A DNA stretch of 64,000 bases from Spirochaetota bacterium. GTDB taxonomy: Bacteria; Spirochaetota; Brachyspiria; Brachyspirales; JACRPF01. The position numbers and the translations under genes are program-made. Below, piece after piece: positions 52,996-61,955 of the stretch (positions are counted from its first letter, which is position 1; each line of letters begins with the position of its first letter). The stretch is taken from NCBI GenBank assembly GCA_016214035.1, contig JACRPF010000020.1:372340-436339 (forward strand), in the 5' to 3' direction. Under the pieces are notes generated by a model. It was not told the origin of the DNA, ran no database searches, and saw only the letters and a list, made by a program, of their open reading frames with translations.

Positions 52996-55900
52996 TTATT
53001 TAAACTCAAGGATTGCAAATTGGGAACGGTTTCTATAATTATCAGCCGTCCCGCTCCAAACAAGTTCGGTTTTTCGGGATTTACCATCAGAATCATCAAT
53101 GGACAGATCGAAGCCCATTTTCATCCCCTTGGCGATCTTGAATCCAATGACGCCGTCGAACTTCAGGCTGATACTCAATTCGTGACCATTTTGAAGTTCT
53201 GTCGTGACAGCCTCGATCTTTCCAGGGAAGCCGTTCGCATTGACTTTTACGTCGCCTTCGCGCCATGCGGCAACTTCGATCTTGTACGTTGTGTCGGCAT
53301 AATCAGGATATTTTGCGCCGGCCTGCATCGGAACGGCGTCGAGGTATAGTTGCACCGCATCCTCATTCCATATCTCTTTAGCAGGCTCACTGCGCTTATC
53401 GTCATTAACCCTGACTTTGAGATGCACCGTATTCCCTTCGTATTTCACAGCGAACGATGCCGAGAGATCTTCAGGCAAAGGCTGCTTGCCGATAACGCAC
53501 TTTTCAATGGGTATAAAAGCGCTGGGCTTACCCGCTGCGATAGAAAGATGCCTGACTTTCACAGGTGTTTCTTCACGAGTAAAATATTTTTCGGCTCCGG
53601 AGATGTCCACATGCAGCGTATCGCCCGGGTTTTTAACGGGGACTTCTATTTCTTTCAGCGCCATCGGAGCAAACGCACCGACTTCCGACTTATCTGCACT
53701 ATTTATAATGAGCGTGGCATTCTCAATACTTTTCCCTGATATGTTTCGTATGCTAAATAACATGTGAGCGGTGTCTTCAAGGAACAGACATCGCTCAATA
53801 GAGAACGGTTTTGCGCCGCTCACAACAGCGTTTTCAATCAACGCCTTGACGGCGGCAGTATTTTTGTTTTTCCATTTGAGATAGTATGGCGCTATATCAA
53901 TCGCCAACGGCTGCCCATTGAATGGAAGCTTATTTCCAAAAATATCGAACAGTTCGATATCGATTGCGCTTTTGGGTAATTGCATCTGTAATTCACCGTT
54001 ACGATTTGCATAATTCCAAAACGCCGCAATCGAGTGTCCGTCTTTCTCGAAGGCATAGCATATCGCGCTGTCGAACCAGCGCCATTTTCCGATCGGTTTA
54101 GCCCCTTCGAAGAACCTGGCGAGCGCGTTGTATGCCACGTAGTTCGCTGATGGCAGGGGCTGCATGGCGATTATTTTCGGGTTCCGGTTTTTAAATTCCG
54201 GCGTCAGCATGTCCTTCCAGACGGTGTATTCCTCGACTGGCATTGTCTGCGCAACGCCTTCCCCTATGTCGGTTATGAACTTTCGCACCGCATGATGCGC
54301 CTTGTAGAGCGGTAAATCCTCATTGACCGTGCCATAGATCCAGAAGTTTTCACTGTTCCAGAGCGGCAGCTCCGGCCTGTTGTATTTGGCGAAGAGGGCC
54401 TTGATGTCGGCTATCTGTCTGTCTGCCGGCGTTTTTGACGAAAGCTCCCTGGCAAAATATGGGTGCCAGGATGCAATGTCGGCGTATTTCATCCCGTCGA
54501 GTTTAAAACATTCATCAAAAAACCGTTCCACATTGCCGCCCAAATCTCCCGTCGAACAAAAACCTACGATTTTAGCGTTGCTGTCCGCTGTGCGAATTTC
54601 TTCACTGGCCGCTTTCAGAAATTTGATATAAATATCCGGCGAGGGACAGATTAGATTCGGCTCGTTGAATATTTCGTAATGGTTCAGTCTTCCCTTGAAG
54701 TGCTTCGCGACAGCGCTTACGAACATCCTCCATTTCGCCTCAGGTACTATTCGACTGTTGATAACATTTTTGTAGTCACCGATGCCCTGAATCTGTTCGC
54801 TGTTGCGTTTCATCTCTCTCATCCATTCGGGTTCTTGGAATTCCCAGGGGGGAGGAGTTTCCTTGAAATTCAATCCGGGATCAATAACAGGAAGGACACA
54901 TATTCCATGGCGCGCGAAGATGTTTATACCCGCATCGGTATGCCTGAAGTCATACTTACCGTTTTCAGACTCAATAGCCCCCCACGTGAACCATTGGGTT
55001 CCACACCAGTCGCGAAGCAGGCGGCAGCCCATCATCTTGAGACGCTCGGCATAATCATCAGGGCTGCAATCAATGGCTCTATAGCTTGAGTTTTTTGTCG
55101 TCAAATTCTTACCGTAGACATACACGCTGGGCCCGTTGAAGCCGATGCAAGGAGTCTTATCCAGATCGATAGTTTTACATTCGTAAGGGCCCAGTACGCC
55201 TACGCAGGAAGCCTGCGAACGGAATTTCATGCCTGGAGTTGAAGACGCTATCAGCTTCGCGTCTAGAATATAAGAGCCGTACGCCGTCATTGTCATGTCG
55301 AATTGAATCTCCTTGACCTCGTCGGCTTTCATTTTAAGGGCAAGGCTCTTCGTGAACGCTGCTTTACCGCTGTAGTCATCCGTCGCGAAAACGGAGATTG
55401 TTGTTTCCACATCATTTTTCGAATTGTTAACGGCTTTCAGGACGCAGGGTATTATCGCATTGCCATCCTGCGAGATTATGAAGTTGCTCTTCGGAATGCA
55501 GGCTGCTTCCACTCCATCGCCCGGCGCGTAGGGCTTTTCATTGCCCTGATCAAGCTGGATGTCATCTATCCAGACAGCAGCTGTTGAAGCGAGTGGTTCA
55601 GCGCCTGTTGTCACCCAGAGGATGTAGGGGTTAAAGGCCGCGCTTTGCTTCGTCTCAAAAGAGAAGCTGTAGCGTTTCCATTCCGTCGATGCTGAAAAAG
55701 TGTGTCCACCGCCTGCCCACGAAGGATGGGCCTGCGCTGTGGCTGACAGGAAGCTCGTGTTAACCGGCGTGTTTGGCTGTTCAGATTTTAACCAAAGAGA
55801 GAGCGTGTATTTTGTTCCGGGCTGCAGGTGGAATTCGTGCGGATAGAGACGCGCTTCATCGCCATGACGGGATGTCAGCTTCATGGAGTGTTTGCCGGAC

Positions 55901-56613
55901 GCATACGTCGATCCATCAATTTCTGCGCCTTCGTATTTCATTTCGGGATTCCTGGGCATATACAGATATTTCATTGAGGCGTAACCCGCATTGCCCAGTT
56001 CGAAACCGGAGTTAAATATCAAGTTGCCTTGTGAGGGAGGCTTCGGCTTATCGGCAAGATCCCAAAGTTTTGCTGCGCCGAAGAATAGAGTCGACGGCGC
56101 ACCATGTCCCGCCAGCATCATACGCGGCAGCGCAAGCAGGCCGGATATGTCTTTCTTTGTCGTGAAGACGAAGCTTATTGTTTTCCACTCCTTGCTTGTC
56201 TCAAAAGTGGCCTGGGCATTCGGAATTGGGGTCCAGGGTGAGTCGGCAAGAGCCGCGACCATGGAAATCGTTCCTGGTTCCGTCGCCTTGCAGAGCATCG
56301 AAAATTCATAGGCATGTTCGGCTTTCAGGCCGCCTGCAAAGTGAAAATTTAACTGCACGTCCCACGGGTTTCCTCCGCGCTTGAGTTCCTTCATCGATAT
56401 TTCAATGACCTTTTCGCCATTCGGTGCCACCAGCGTCGAATTAGTATGCATCGATGCTTCGTTCCCGCTGGCGGCATAGAATATCGGCGCTTTACCCGTC
56501 GAGCCGTCCCAGGTGTTTAAAGGTTCACCGGCAGTTACCGCGGCAGATGATACGAGAAAGATGCAGAACGAGATGATGGCTGCTTCACAATGATGCTTTT
56601 TCATATGCGACAT
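52996..56613 (-). CDS. Secreted clan-A glycoside hydrolase with N-terminal CBMs and C-terminal CBM9
   Basis: The 1205-residue product has AGGAG eight bases before its ATG and a signal region AAIISFCIFLVSSAAVTAGEP. Two CBM4/9-like jelly rolls follow (about 30-190, and 197-360 ending VWIDDIQLDQG). The TIM barrel covers about 480-800, with acid/base Glu651 in HYEIFNEPNLI and nucleophile Glu755 in LPLWNSENFWIYG. A beta domain and a CBM9-like domain (about 1040-1205; IWNEDAVQLYLDAVP, KMGFDLSIDDSDGK) follow. The architecture parallels the 14507-18085 protein. It is downstream of regulator 56668-57759, probably in one transcript. The family is GH39- or GH5-like. Confidence 0.8.
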   Translation of the reverse strand: MSHMKKHHCEAAIISFCIFLVSSAAVTAGEPLNTWDGSTGKAPIFYAASGNEASMHTNSTLVAPNGEKVIEISMKELKRGGNPWDVQLNFHFAGGLKAEHAYEFSMLCKATEPGTISMVAALADSPWTPIPNAQATFETSKEWKTISFVFTTKKDISGLLALPRMMLAGHGAPSTLFFGAAKLWDLADKPKPPSQGNLIFNSGFELGNAGYASMKYLYMPRNPEMKYEGAEIDGSTYASGKHSMKLTSRHGDEARLYPHEFHLQPGTKYTLSLWLKSEQPNTPVNTSFLSATAQAHPSWAGGGHTFSASTEWKRYSFSFETKQSAAFNPYILWVTTGAEPLASTAAVWIDDIQLDQGNEKPYAPGDGVEAACIPKSNFIISQDGNAIIPCVLKAVNNSKNDVETTISVFATDDYSGKAAFTKSLALKMKADEVKEIQFDMTMTAYGSYILDAKLIASSTPGMKFRSQASCVGVLGPYECKTIDLDKTPCIGFNGPSVYVYGKNLTTKNSSYRAIDCSPDDYAERLKMMGCRLLRDWCGTQWFTWGAIESENGKYDFRHTDAGINIFARHGICVLPVIDPGLNFKETPPPWEFQEPEWMREMKRNSEQIQGIGDYKNVINSRIVPEAKWRMFVSAVAKHFKGRLNHYEIFNEPNLICPSPDIYIKFLKAASEEIRTADSNAKIVGFCSTGDLGGNVERFFDECFKLDGMKYADIASWHPYFARELSSKTPADRQIADIKALFAKYNRPELPLWNSENFWIYGTVNEDLPLYKAHHAVRKFITDIGEGVAQTMPVEEYTVWKDMLTPEFKNRNPKIIAMQPLPSANYVAYNALARFFEGAKPIGKWRWFDSAICYAFEKDGHSIAAFWNYANRNGELQMQLPKSAIDIELFDIFGNKLPFNGQPLAIDIAPYYLKWKNKNTAAVKALIENAVVSGAKPFSIERCLFLEDTAHMLFSIRNISGKSIENATLIINSADKSEVGAFAPMALKEIEVPVKNPGDTLHVDISGAEKYFTREETPVKVRHLSIAAGKPSAFIPIEKCVIGKQPLPEDLSASFAVKYEGNTVHLKVRVNDDKRSEPAKEIWNEDAVQLYLDAVPMQAGAKYPDYADTTYKIEVAAWREGDVKVNANGFPGKIEAVTTELQNGHELSISLKFDGVIGFKIAKGMKMGFDLSIDDSDGKSRKTELVWSGTADNYRNRSQFAILEFK

Positions 56614-56667
56614 AGGTTGTACTCCTATTGGTTTAATTCGAACCGGGACGTGAGCAAATAATACTTC

Positions 56668-57759
56668 TCATGAAGAAATCTTCTTATTTGAAATATCCCG
56701 AACTGTCTGTCCAGGATTAATTTCAATTTCTACGAGCTTTGAGAAGCGGCCGCTGCGATCATTTTTTACAAGACGCACGTCAAACCATTCCAGTATTTCT
56801 TTTTTTACTGGCGAATCGATATCGAAATAGGTTGGTTCAAGTCCGTCGAAGAACCTAGAATCACTATCGCCGTAGCAAAGGAATGAGAAATCATTAGGAA
56901 TAGAGAAACCCGCCGTTCGCAATGCGTGCGTCGCGTACGGAGCAACCTCCGCAAGTGCATATAGTGCCGTGAATTCTCTGATCTTCTTTCCACCGTTCTT
57001 TAACGCCGCTTCGAATTCGGCGAGAGTCATCGTTTCGGCGCGATGTTTTTGCCCGCCCGCTGCGGCACAAAATTCATCCATGCATTCGCAGTAGCGGGAA
57101 TGCGTTGAGTATTTTCCGGTCATTTCCTCTGCATGCGTCTTTCCGAAGTTGTGAATCAGCAACACAGAGCGGTGTCCGCGGGAAAAGAGGAATTTCGCCA
57201 ATGTTGCACCTCTGTCCGACTTATCGGCGGCTACGTAGTCAAAATCCTGTCCAAAGCGTCCATCTTCGATATTGACGGATAAAGTGGGAATTCCATGTGC
57301 CGCGAGATGCGTTATATGTTTAACCGGATTTTTGTCGTAATGCATCCAGATCACGGCATCCACACCGCTCCTGACCATTTCAAGAAAACGTTCCGGCGAA
57401 TCAGTTTCCGGCAAATACAATGTTTCAAAGCGCATTCCGGACAAGATCGCACATTTCGCCAAAAGCGGAGCGAAGGGTTCGGTTGAGTGCCTTCCATTTC
57501 CAACGAGGAGTCCGACTATTGGAAAATATCGAGAGACTTTGTCTATTGCGGAGCGATTGATAAATGTCCCCATGCCGCGTTTCGGAATGAGAAACTTGTC
57601 TTTAACAAGACCTTTGATAGCTCCGCGCACGGTCACCCGGCTAACCTTGAAAAGACGGGCCAGCTCGTTCTCCGGCGGAATTTGCAAGTCCTTATCACCG
57701 GCTTTATCAATGAGGTTGTAGAGATGTTGTCTGACACGCATGTATTCTGGTTTATTCAT
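56668..57759 (-). CDS. GntR-HTH/LacI-sensor transcriptional regulator
   Basis: The 363-residue product has an N-terminal GntR winged helix (about 8-70; IPPENELARLFKVSRVTVRGAIKGLVKDKFLIPKRGMGTF). It is followed by a LacI-type sensor (about 75-350; FPIVGLLVGNG, GVDAVIWMHYDKNPVKHITHLAAHGIPTLSVN, FSFLCYGDSDSRFFDGLEPTYFDID). The GH1205 gene follows 54 bases downstream on the same strand, suggesting local control. Two tandem 22-bp repeats upstream (57772-57815) are the likely operators. GGTGG before the ATG is the ribosome-binding site. Confidence 0.87.
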   Translation of the reverse strand: MNKPEYMRVRQHLYNLIDKAGDKDLQIPPENELARLFKVSRVTVRGAIKGLVKDKFLIPKRGMGTFINRSAIDKVSRYFPIVGLLVGNGRHSTEPFAPLLAKCAILSGMRFETLYLPETDSPERFLEMVRSGVDAVIWMHYDKNPVKHITHLAAHGIPTLSVNIEDGRFGQDFDYVAADKSDRGATLAKFLFSRGHRSVLLIHNFGKTHAEEMTGKYSTHSRYCECMDEFCAAAGGQKHRAETMTLAEFEAALKNGGKKIREFTALYALAEVAPYATHALRTAGFSIPNDFSFLCYGDSDSRFFDGLEPTYFDIDSPVKKEILEWFDVRLVKNDRSGRFSKLVEIEINPGQTVRDISNKKISS

Positions 57760-57771
57760 TTTGCCACCAAT

Positions 57772-57815
57772 TATAATACATTATAAACATGTATATAATA
57801 CATCATAAACATGTT
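57772..57815. repeat. Tandem 22-bp direct repeat in a regulator promoter
   Basis: Two copies (57772-57793 and 57794-57815) agree at 20 of 22 positions and share the core TATAATACAT-N-ATAAACATGT. Copy 1 also contains inverted arms ATACAT and ATGTAT. They lie 13 bases upstream of the regulator start and overlap its AT-rich promoter. They are a likely cooperative operator pair. Confidence 0.6.
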
Positions 57816-57947
57816 AAAGTCAAATGTACTACAGTATTTTCGAATTCGCTTAGAAAATGGCAGAAATGCACGCTCGGTAATCTTCTATTGATTAATCTGC
57901 ATCCGCTTTTGCAGCAATTACTTTTGCAGGATTACATGCGCCTCCGC
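57816..57947. other. Divergent regulator intergenic region, remainder
   Basis: Between the tandem repeat and the promoter at 57948 I see no gene and no clear motif. Confidence 0.4.
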
Positions 57948-57975
57948 TTGTCTTTTCGCCGAATTGTATTATAAT
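57948..57975 (+). promoter_or_regulatory. Sigma70 promoter of the regulator/metallophosphoesterase unit
   Basis: TTGTCT (57948-57953), a 16-base spacer and TATAAT (57970-57975). The expected start near 57982 is just before the leader hairpin at 57986. Confidence 0.6.
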
Positions 57976-57985
57976 CTACCTAGTA

Positions 57986-58019
57986 GGAAGGTAGGAATGA
58001 TAACGGTTTCCTGCCTTCC
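57986..58019 (+). promoter_or_regulatory. 12-bp leader hairpin/operator before a GntR/LacI-type regulator
   Basis: GGAAGGTAGGAA (57986-57997) pairs with TTCCTGCCTTCC (58008-58019) over a ten-base loop, with a single G-U wobble in RNA. It ends four bases before the AAGGA ribosome-binding site. It may act as an operator in DNA or a translational hairpin in RNA. Confidence 0.5.
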
Positions 58020-58033
58020 GCAAGGAAATCATC

Positions 58034-59059
58034 ATGATAAGTACGGCAACCAAGACCATTCAGTTGAAAGAGATAATACTCGGTTTGATAAAGAACGGCA
58101 TGTACAAACCCGGGGACGCACTGCCGTCGATACAGGATTTCTGCAAGAAATACGGTCTGAGCAAGCACACCGTATCGCAAACGCTCTCCAATCTCAATGA
58201 ACTGGGAGTAATCGAAACGTCGGCCGGAAAAACCACACGGGTGAGAATGAACGGTCCGGTACCGGAGATCGGTCTCTTCTATGCAGGCCGGACCCCTTTG
58301 CTGCGCCAACCTTTCTGGAGCGAGGCCCATCGCGGTATTTTGAGCGTACTTTCCACCCGGCAGGTGAAAATCAGGGAATACAACCTTGGCGGGATGCCGC
58401 CTGATTCCATCGACCTTGCACAATGCCGCGGCGCTCTCATCCTGGGAAATCCGAAAGATGAAGTGATCGGTCATTTTGAAAGAAATGCAGTGACATATGT
58501 AAGCGTCTATCATACACCGCCGAGGGGACATGCGGGAATACGGTGTGATATTAAAAAAGCCGTTGCGGCGATGATGCGCCGCTTTGCCGCCAAAGGCGCT
58601 TCAAACATAGTCTACATCGACCGTTTTACCAGGGAGAGCGGTCAGGAACTTGACGCGGAAAAATATGCGTGCGTGACGAACGCCGCCGCAGAAGAGAATA
58701 TAGGCTGTACGTATATCCACTCCAAAGACACTGTGGCCGAGGCATATCGCGCCGCGGTACAGGTGCTGAAGAAAGACCGGGTACAGGGGATAGTCCTGTC
58801 AAGCGACGTTCTGGCGCAGGGCGTATACCGCGCGGCATACGACTGCGGACTGAAAATACCGGAGGACGTACACGTTGCCGGTTTCGACAACCTCGAGGTG
58901 TCTGAATATATGATTCCATCACTCAGCACCATCGACCTTCACCGATACGAAGTAGGGGCACAGGCGGCGGAGGAGTTGATGAAAACCGTCTCAGGTGAAC
59001 AACCCCGCGCTGCCGTCGAGTCGGTTGAGGCAACGCTGCTGGTGCGCGATTCACTATAA
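58034..59059 (+). CDS. GntR-HTH/LacI-sensor transcriptional regulator
   Basis: The 341-residue product has an N-terminal GntR winged helix (about 10-72; MYKPGDALPSIQDFCKKYGLSKHTVSQTLSNLNELGVIE). The LacI-type sensor (about 78-335) shows EIGLFYAGRTPLLRQPFWSEAHRGIL, GIVLSSDVLAQGVYRAAYDCGLKIPEDVHVAGFDNLEVSEYMIPSLSTID. AAGGA precedes the ATG, itself preceded by the hairpin at 57986-58019. The metallophosphoesterase-PHP gene follows 20 bases downstream, so it is the probable target and operon partner. Confidence 0.88.
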   Translation: MISTATKTIQLKEIILGLIKNGMYKPGDALPSIQDFCKKYGLSKHTVSQTLSNLNELGVIETSAGKTTRVRMNGPVPEIGLFYAGRTPLLRQPFWSEAHRGILSVLSTRQVKIREYNLGGMPPDSIDLAQCRGALILGNPKDEVIGHFERNAVTYVSVYHTPPRGHAGIRCDIKKAVAAMMRRFAAKGASNIVYIDRFTRESGQELDAEKYACVTNAAAEENIGCTYIHSKDTVAEAYRAAVQVLKKDRVQGIVLSSDVLAQGVYRAAYDCGLKIPEDVHVAGFDNLEVSEYMIPSLSTIDLHRYEVGAQAAEELMKTVSGEQPRAAVESVEATLLVRDSL

Positions 59060-59079
59060 TTCGCGGTCGAGGATATCAT

Positions 59080-61908
59080 ATGAAAAAGGAATTCATTATG
59101 TGCATGCTACTGCTTCATACCGCCGTAACCGCTTTCGCTGAGCATACAACCGGACCTGCGCCGGCTGAAACGCCGCTGTTCAGTTTCGGATGCATTGCGG
59201 ACATTCAGTATGCCGACAAAGAGGCCGCTGACGGCCGGCGGTACAGCGAAGGCAGACAGAAGCTCGCATACGCAATTGAGCAGTTGAACGGCAGACCGCT
59301 TGCATGCGTTGTCAACCTCGGCGATCTTTCTGACGGCATAAAAAAAGAGGATACCGCGGCGGTACTCGACGTTTATAAAAGCCTGAAACACCGCATCATC
59401 CACGTGGCGGGCAATCACGACATGGTGCTGAACCGTGAAAGCGAACTGAAGGAAACGCTCGGCCTTGCGAGCCTCAACTACACCATCGACATCATGGAGT
59501 TCCGCTTCGTGGTCATCAACAGTCTTGATGTCAGCGTGTTCTCGAACGACCCTGAAAAAAAAAGGCTGGCAAAAGAAATCCTTGCGGCAAATCCCGCGTT
59601 TCGGCCGTATGACGGGAAACTGTCAGCAGAACTCCTGTCGTGGATGGAACAGCAGTTCCGCGAGGCGCGTGCGGAACGGAAAAACGTCATCGTCTGCTCT
59701 CACGTACCGGCATACGGCGCAGCATGCGCGGTGGATCCGGGCGCATGTCTCTGGAATTCCGCTGAGACACTCGAATTGCTCAGCCGCTATAACGATGTGG
59801 TGAGGCTCTGGCTGAGCGGGCACCATCATCCGGGCGGATATGCGGTCAGGGATGATATTCATCATCTTACCGTACCGGCGGTCGGCAATGCGCCGGAAAA
59901 CGGGAACGCATTTGCGATTATCGATGTATATTCGTCGAAACTGGTCGTGCAGGGATTCGGCACCGTACCGTCACGTGTGCTCACAGTAACGAAACAGCAC
60001 ACATCGCCTCCGCGTTCATCTGAAAAAAACGGTATCGTGCGTGGCGCCGTTACTGACGGCTCCGGACGTCCGGTTGCCGGAGCCTGGGTGATGACCGATA
60101 ATGGCCGTGTATTGAAAAGTGCGGCGGACGGAAGTTTCTCGTTCGCGGCATTATCCGCCGGCGCATACGCGGTCAAAACGCTTGCACCCGGCATGGAGGC
60201 GTCATTGTCTCCCGGCATATCAGTCATCGGTGAAACGCCCGCTGTTGTGCATATCACAATGAAGAATGCCGATACCGCTGACGGTATCGTATACGGTTAT
60301 GTCAAAGACAGGACAAGCGGACAGCAAATATATGCGACGTTAGAAATCAAAGATGAGCGGGGTCCGGTACGGTGGTTCGACATCGCCGGCGTCCCTTTCG
60401 GCGGTAAAAGCGATGTTCCCGCTACGCTTTGGCATGACAAGAACAGACGTTTCTGGACGTCCGGTACATTTGCATTCATGGCTGCCCCAGGAAAAGCGGC
60501 CATGACCGTAAAAGCCGACGGATACGCGCCGGTAAACATGAGCATTGATGTACAGTCCGGAAAAGAAACACCGGTGGATATTATAATGGACCGTCTATAT
60601 GATCCCGTGCAGGATGGGTGGTACAAGGGCGATTTTCACGCGCACGGCGTGCACGGAGAAAATATCTACCGGGTGAACATCCCCTTCATGTCGTACATAC
60701 TCCGCGCGGAACGATATCATTGGTTCTATCTGTCGGCAGACTTTAATAATGACGGTATAAAAACCGACAGCGGGATTATTGCGCAACAGGAAGGCGGTGA
60801 TGACCTTTTCCTGATGCTGAACGCCGAATACCCGAAGTCAAAGGCCGGACATGTGGGAAACATCGGCATTGCCCCGCCGAAAAAGGCATTGCCGTACGCG
60901 ACGTACGCCAACGCCGAGATCATCAAACGGGATATTGTGGACAAAGGCGGCGCGGCGGTGCCCGTGCACCCGCTTACCGGCCACATGAGGAACCGCGAAC
61001 TGCCGTTCATTATCCTTGGTGCTCCTGAACTTATCTGCGGATTCGATTTCTACACCGGATGGACGCCGCCCGTTGAAAAGCTATGGACAACATTGCTCAA
61101 CAAAGGATACCGCCTCTGCCGTACCGCCACGAGCGATGCCGCCTTCGATGTGGGACGTTCGCCCGGAACAATGGGCGCTACGTTCATACACCCGCGGAGC
61201 GTATTGAACAATGAAAACATTGTCGCGGCTTTCAAGGAAGGCAGGACGTTTATATCGTGGGATGGAGCGTTACTGCTCTTCACGGTCGACGGACGTGTGT
61301 GCGGAGAATCATTTCCGTCCGGTGATGCAAAACGGAAAGCGGAGATATCGCTCTGCTATGCTCCGGGTGCAAAAACGGTTATAAAAGTGCTTCGAAACGG
61401 TGAGCCGTTCATGCAGCTTCCCGCAACAGTTCCTCCGACGGGCAGAATATCGTTTGACTTTGAACTGTCCGAAAAAGCGAAAGCCTGGTATACGGCAATG
61501 TGCGCACTCGAAGGAAAATCAGACAAAGTCATCGCCGCAACAAGTCCGTTCTACTTCGGCGATTGGACAACGCCGGCTCCCGCATTGGCAAAAGTCAACG
61601 TCACGGTTTTCGATGCGGATACGCAGACGCCCGTAAACGCGAAGGTCGAGATCATCGACTCCGGCAGAACAGTTCAGACGTTCAATGCCATGAACGGCAG
61701 TCTCTCCATTGACGCCAGAATTTTCCACCGCATCACGGTAAGCGCATCGGGTTATACAAGCGTTGAAAAAAGCATTCTCGGCTCACCGGCACTTGCATCA
61801 TTCATCAGCGACATTACCGAAGAAGGTCTGCAGGACTGGACGCAGTATGAAAAAGCGCTGGAGCTGCTGCAGTCGGTCCACATCGATTTTCCGATGAAAA
61901 GAAAATAA
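59080..61908 (+). CDS. Secreted metallophosphoesterase fused to carboxypeptidase-like and PHP (CehA/McbA-type) domains
   Basis: The 942-residue product has a signal peptide (MKKEFIMCMLLLHTAVTAFAE). Residues 33-300 form a calcineurin-like metallophosphoesterase with all metal motifs: CIADIQYAD, NLGDLSDG, AGNHDM, CSHVPAYG and LSGHHHPGGY. Residues about 315-395 and 400-505 are carboxypeptidase-regulatory-like beta domains (VRGAVTDGSGRPVAGAWV; VYGYVKDRTSGQQIYATLE). Residues about 510-760 form a PHP metal-hydrolase domain of CehA/McbA type, with DFHAHGVHGEN and DKGGAAVPVHPLTGH. A last beta domain ends the protein. It may combine phosphoester and second hydrolytic activities on one exported substrate. 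Confidence 0.8.
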   Translation: MKKEFIMCMLLLHTAVTAFAEHTTGPAPAETPLFSFGCIADIQYADKEAADGRRYSEGRQKLAYAIEQLNGRPLACVVNLGDLSDGIKKEDTAAVLDVYKSLKHRIIHVAGNHDMVLNRESELKETLGLASLNYTIDIMEFRFVVINSLDVSVFSNDPEKKRLAKEILAANPAFRPYDGKLSAELLSWMEQQFREARAERKNVIVCSHVPAYGAACAVDPGACLWNSAETLELLSRYNDVVRLWLSGHHHPGGYAVRDDIHHLTVPAVGNAPENGNAFAIIDVYSSKLVVQGFGTVPSRVLTVTKQHTSPPRSSEKNGIVRGAVTDGSGRPVAGAWVMTDNGRVLKSAADGSFSFAALSAGAYAVKTLAPGMEASLSPGISVIGETPAVVHITMKNADTADGIVYGYVKDRTSGQQIYATLEIKDERGPVRWFDIAGVPFGGKSDVPATLWHDKNRRFWTSGTFAFMAAPGKAAMTVKADGYAPVNMSIDVQSGKETPVDIIMDRLYDPVQDGWYKGDFHAHGVHGENIYRVNIPFMSYILRAERYHWFYLSADFNNDGIKTDSGIIAQQEGGDDLFLMLNAEYPKSKAGHVGNIGIAPPKKALPYATYANAEIIKRDIVDKGGAAVPVHPLTGHMRNRELPFIILGAPELICGFDFYTGWTPPVEKLWTTLLNKGYRLCRTATSDAAFDVGRSPGTMGATFIHPRSVLNNENIVAAFKEGRTFISWDGALLLFTVDGRVCGESFPSGDAKRKAEISLCYAPGAKTVIKVLRNGEPFMQLPATVPPTGRISFDFELSEKAKAWYTAMCALEGKSDKVIAATSPFYFGDWTTPAPALAKVNVTVFDADTQTPVNAKVEIIDSGRTVQTFNAMNGSLSIDARIFHRITVSASGYTSVEKSILGSPALASFISDITEEGLQDWTQYEKALELLQSVHIDFPMKRK

Positions 61909-61955
61909 CATCCGGCGTCAAAGCAGAATGCCGTTGAACCTATATCCGTCGCGCG

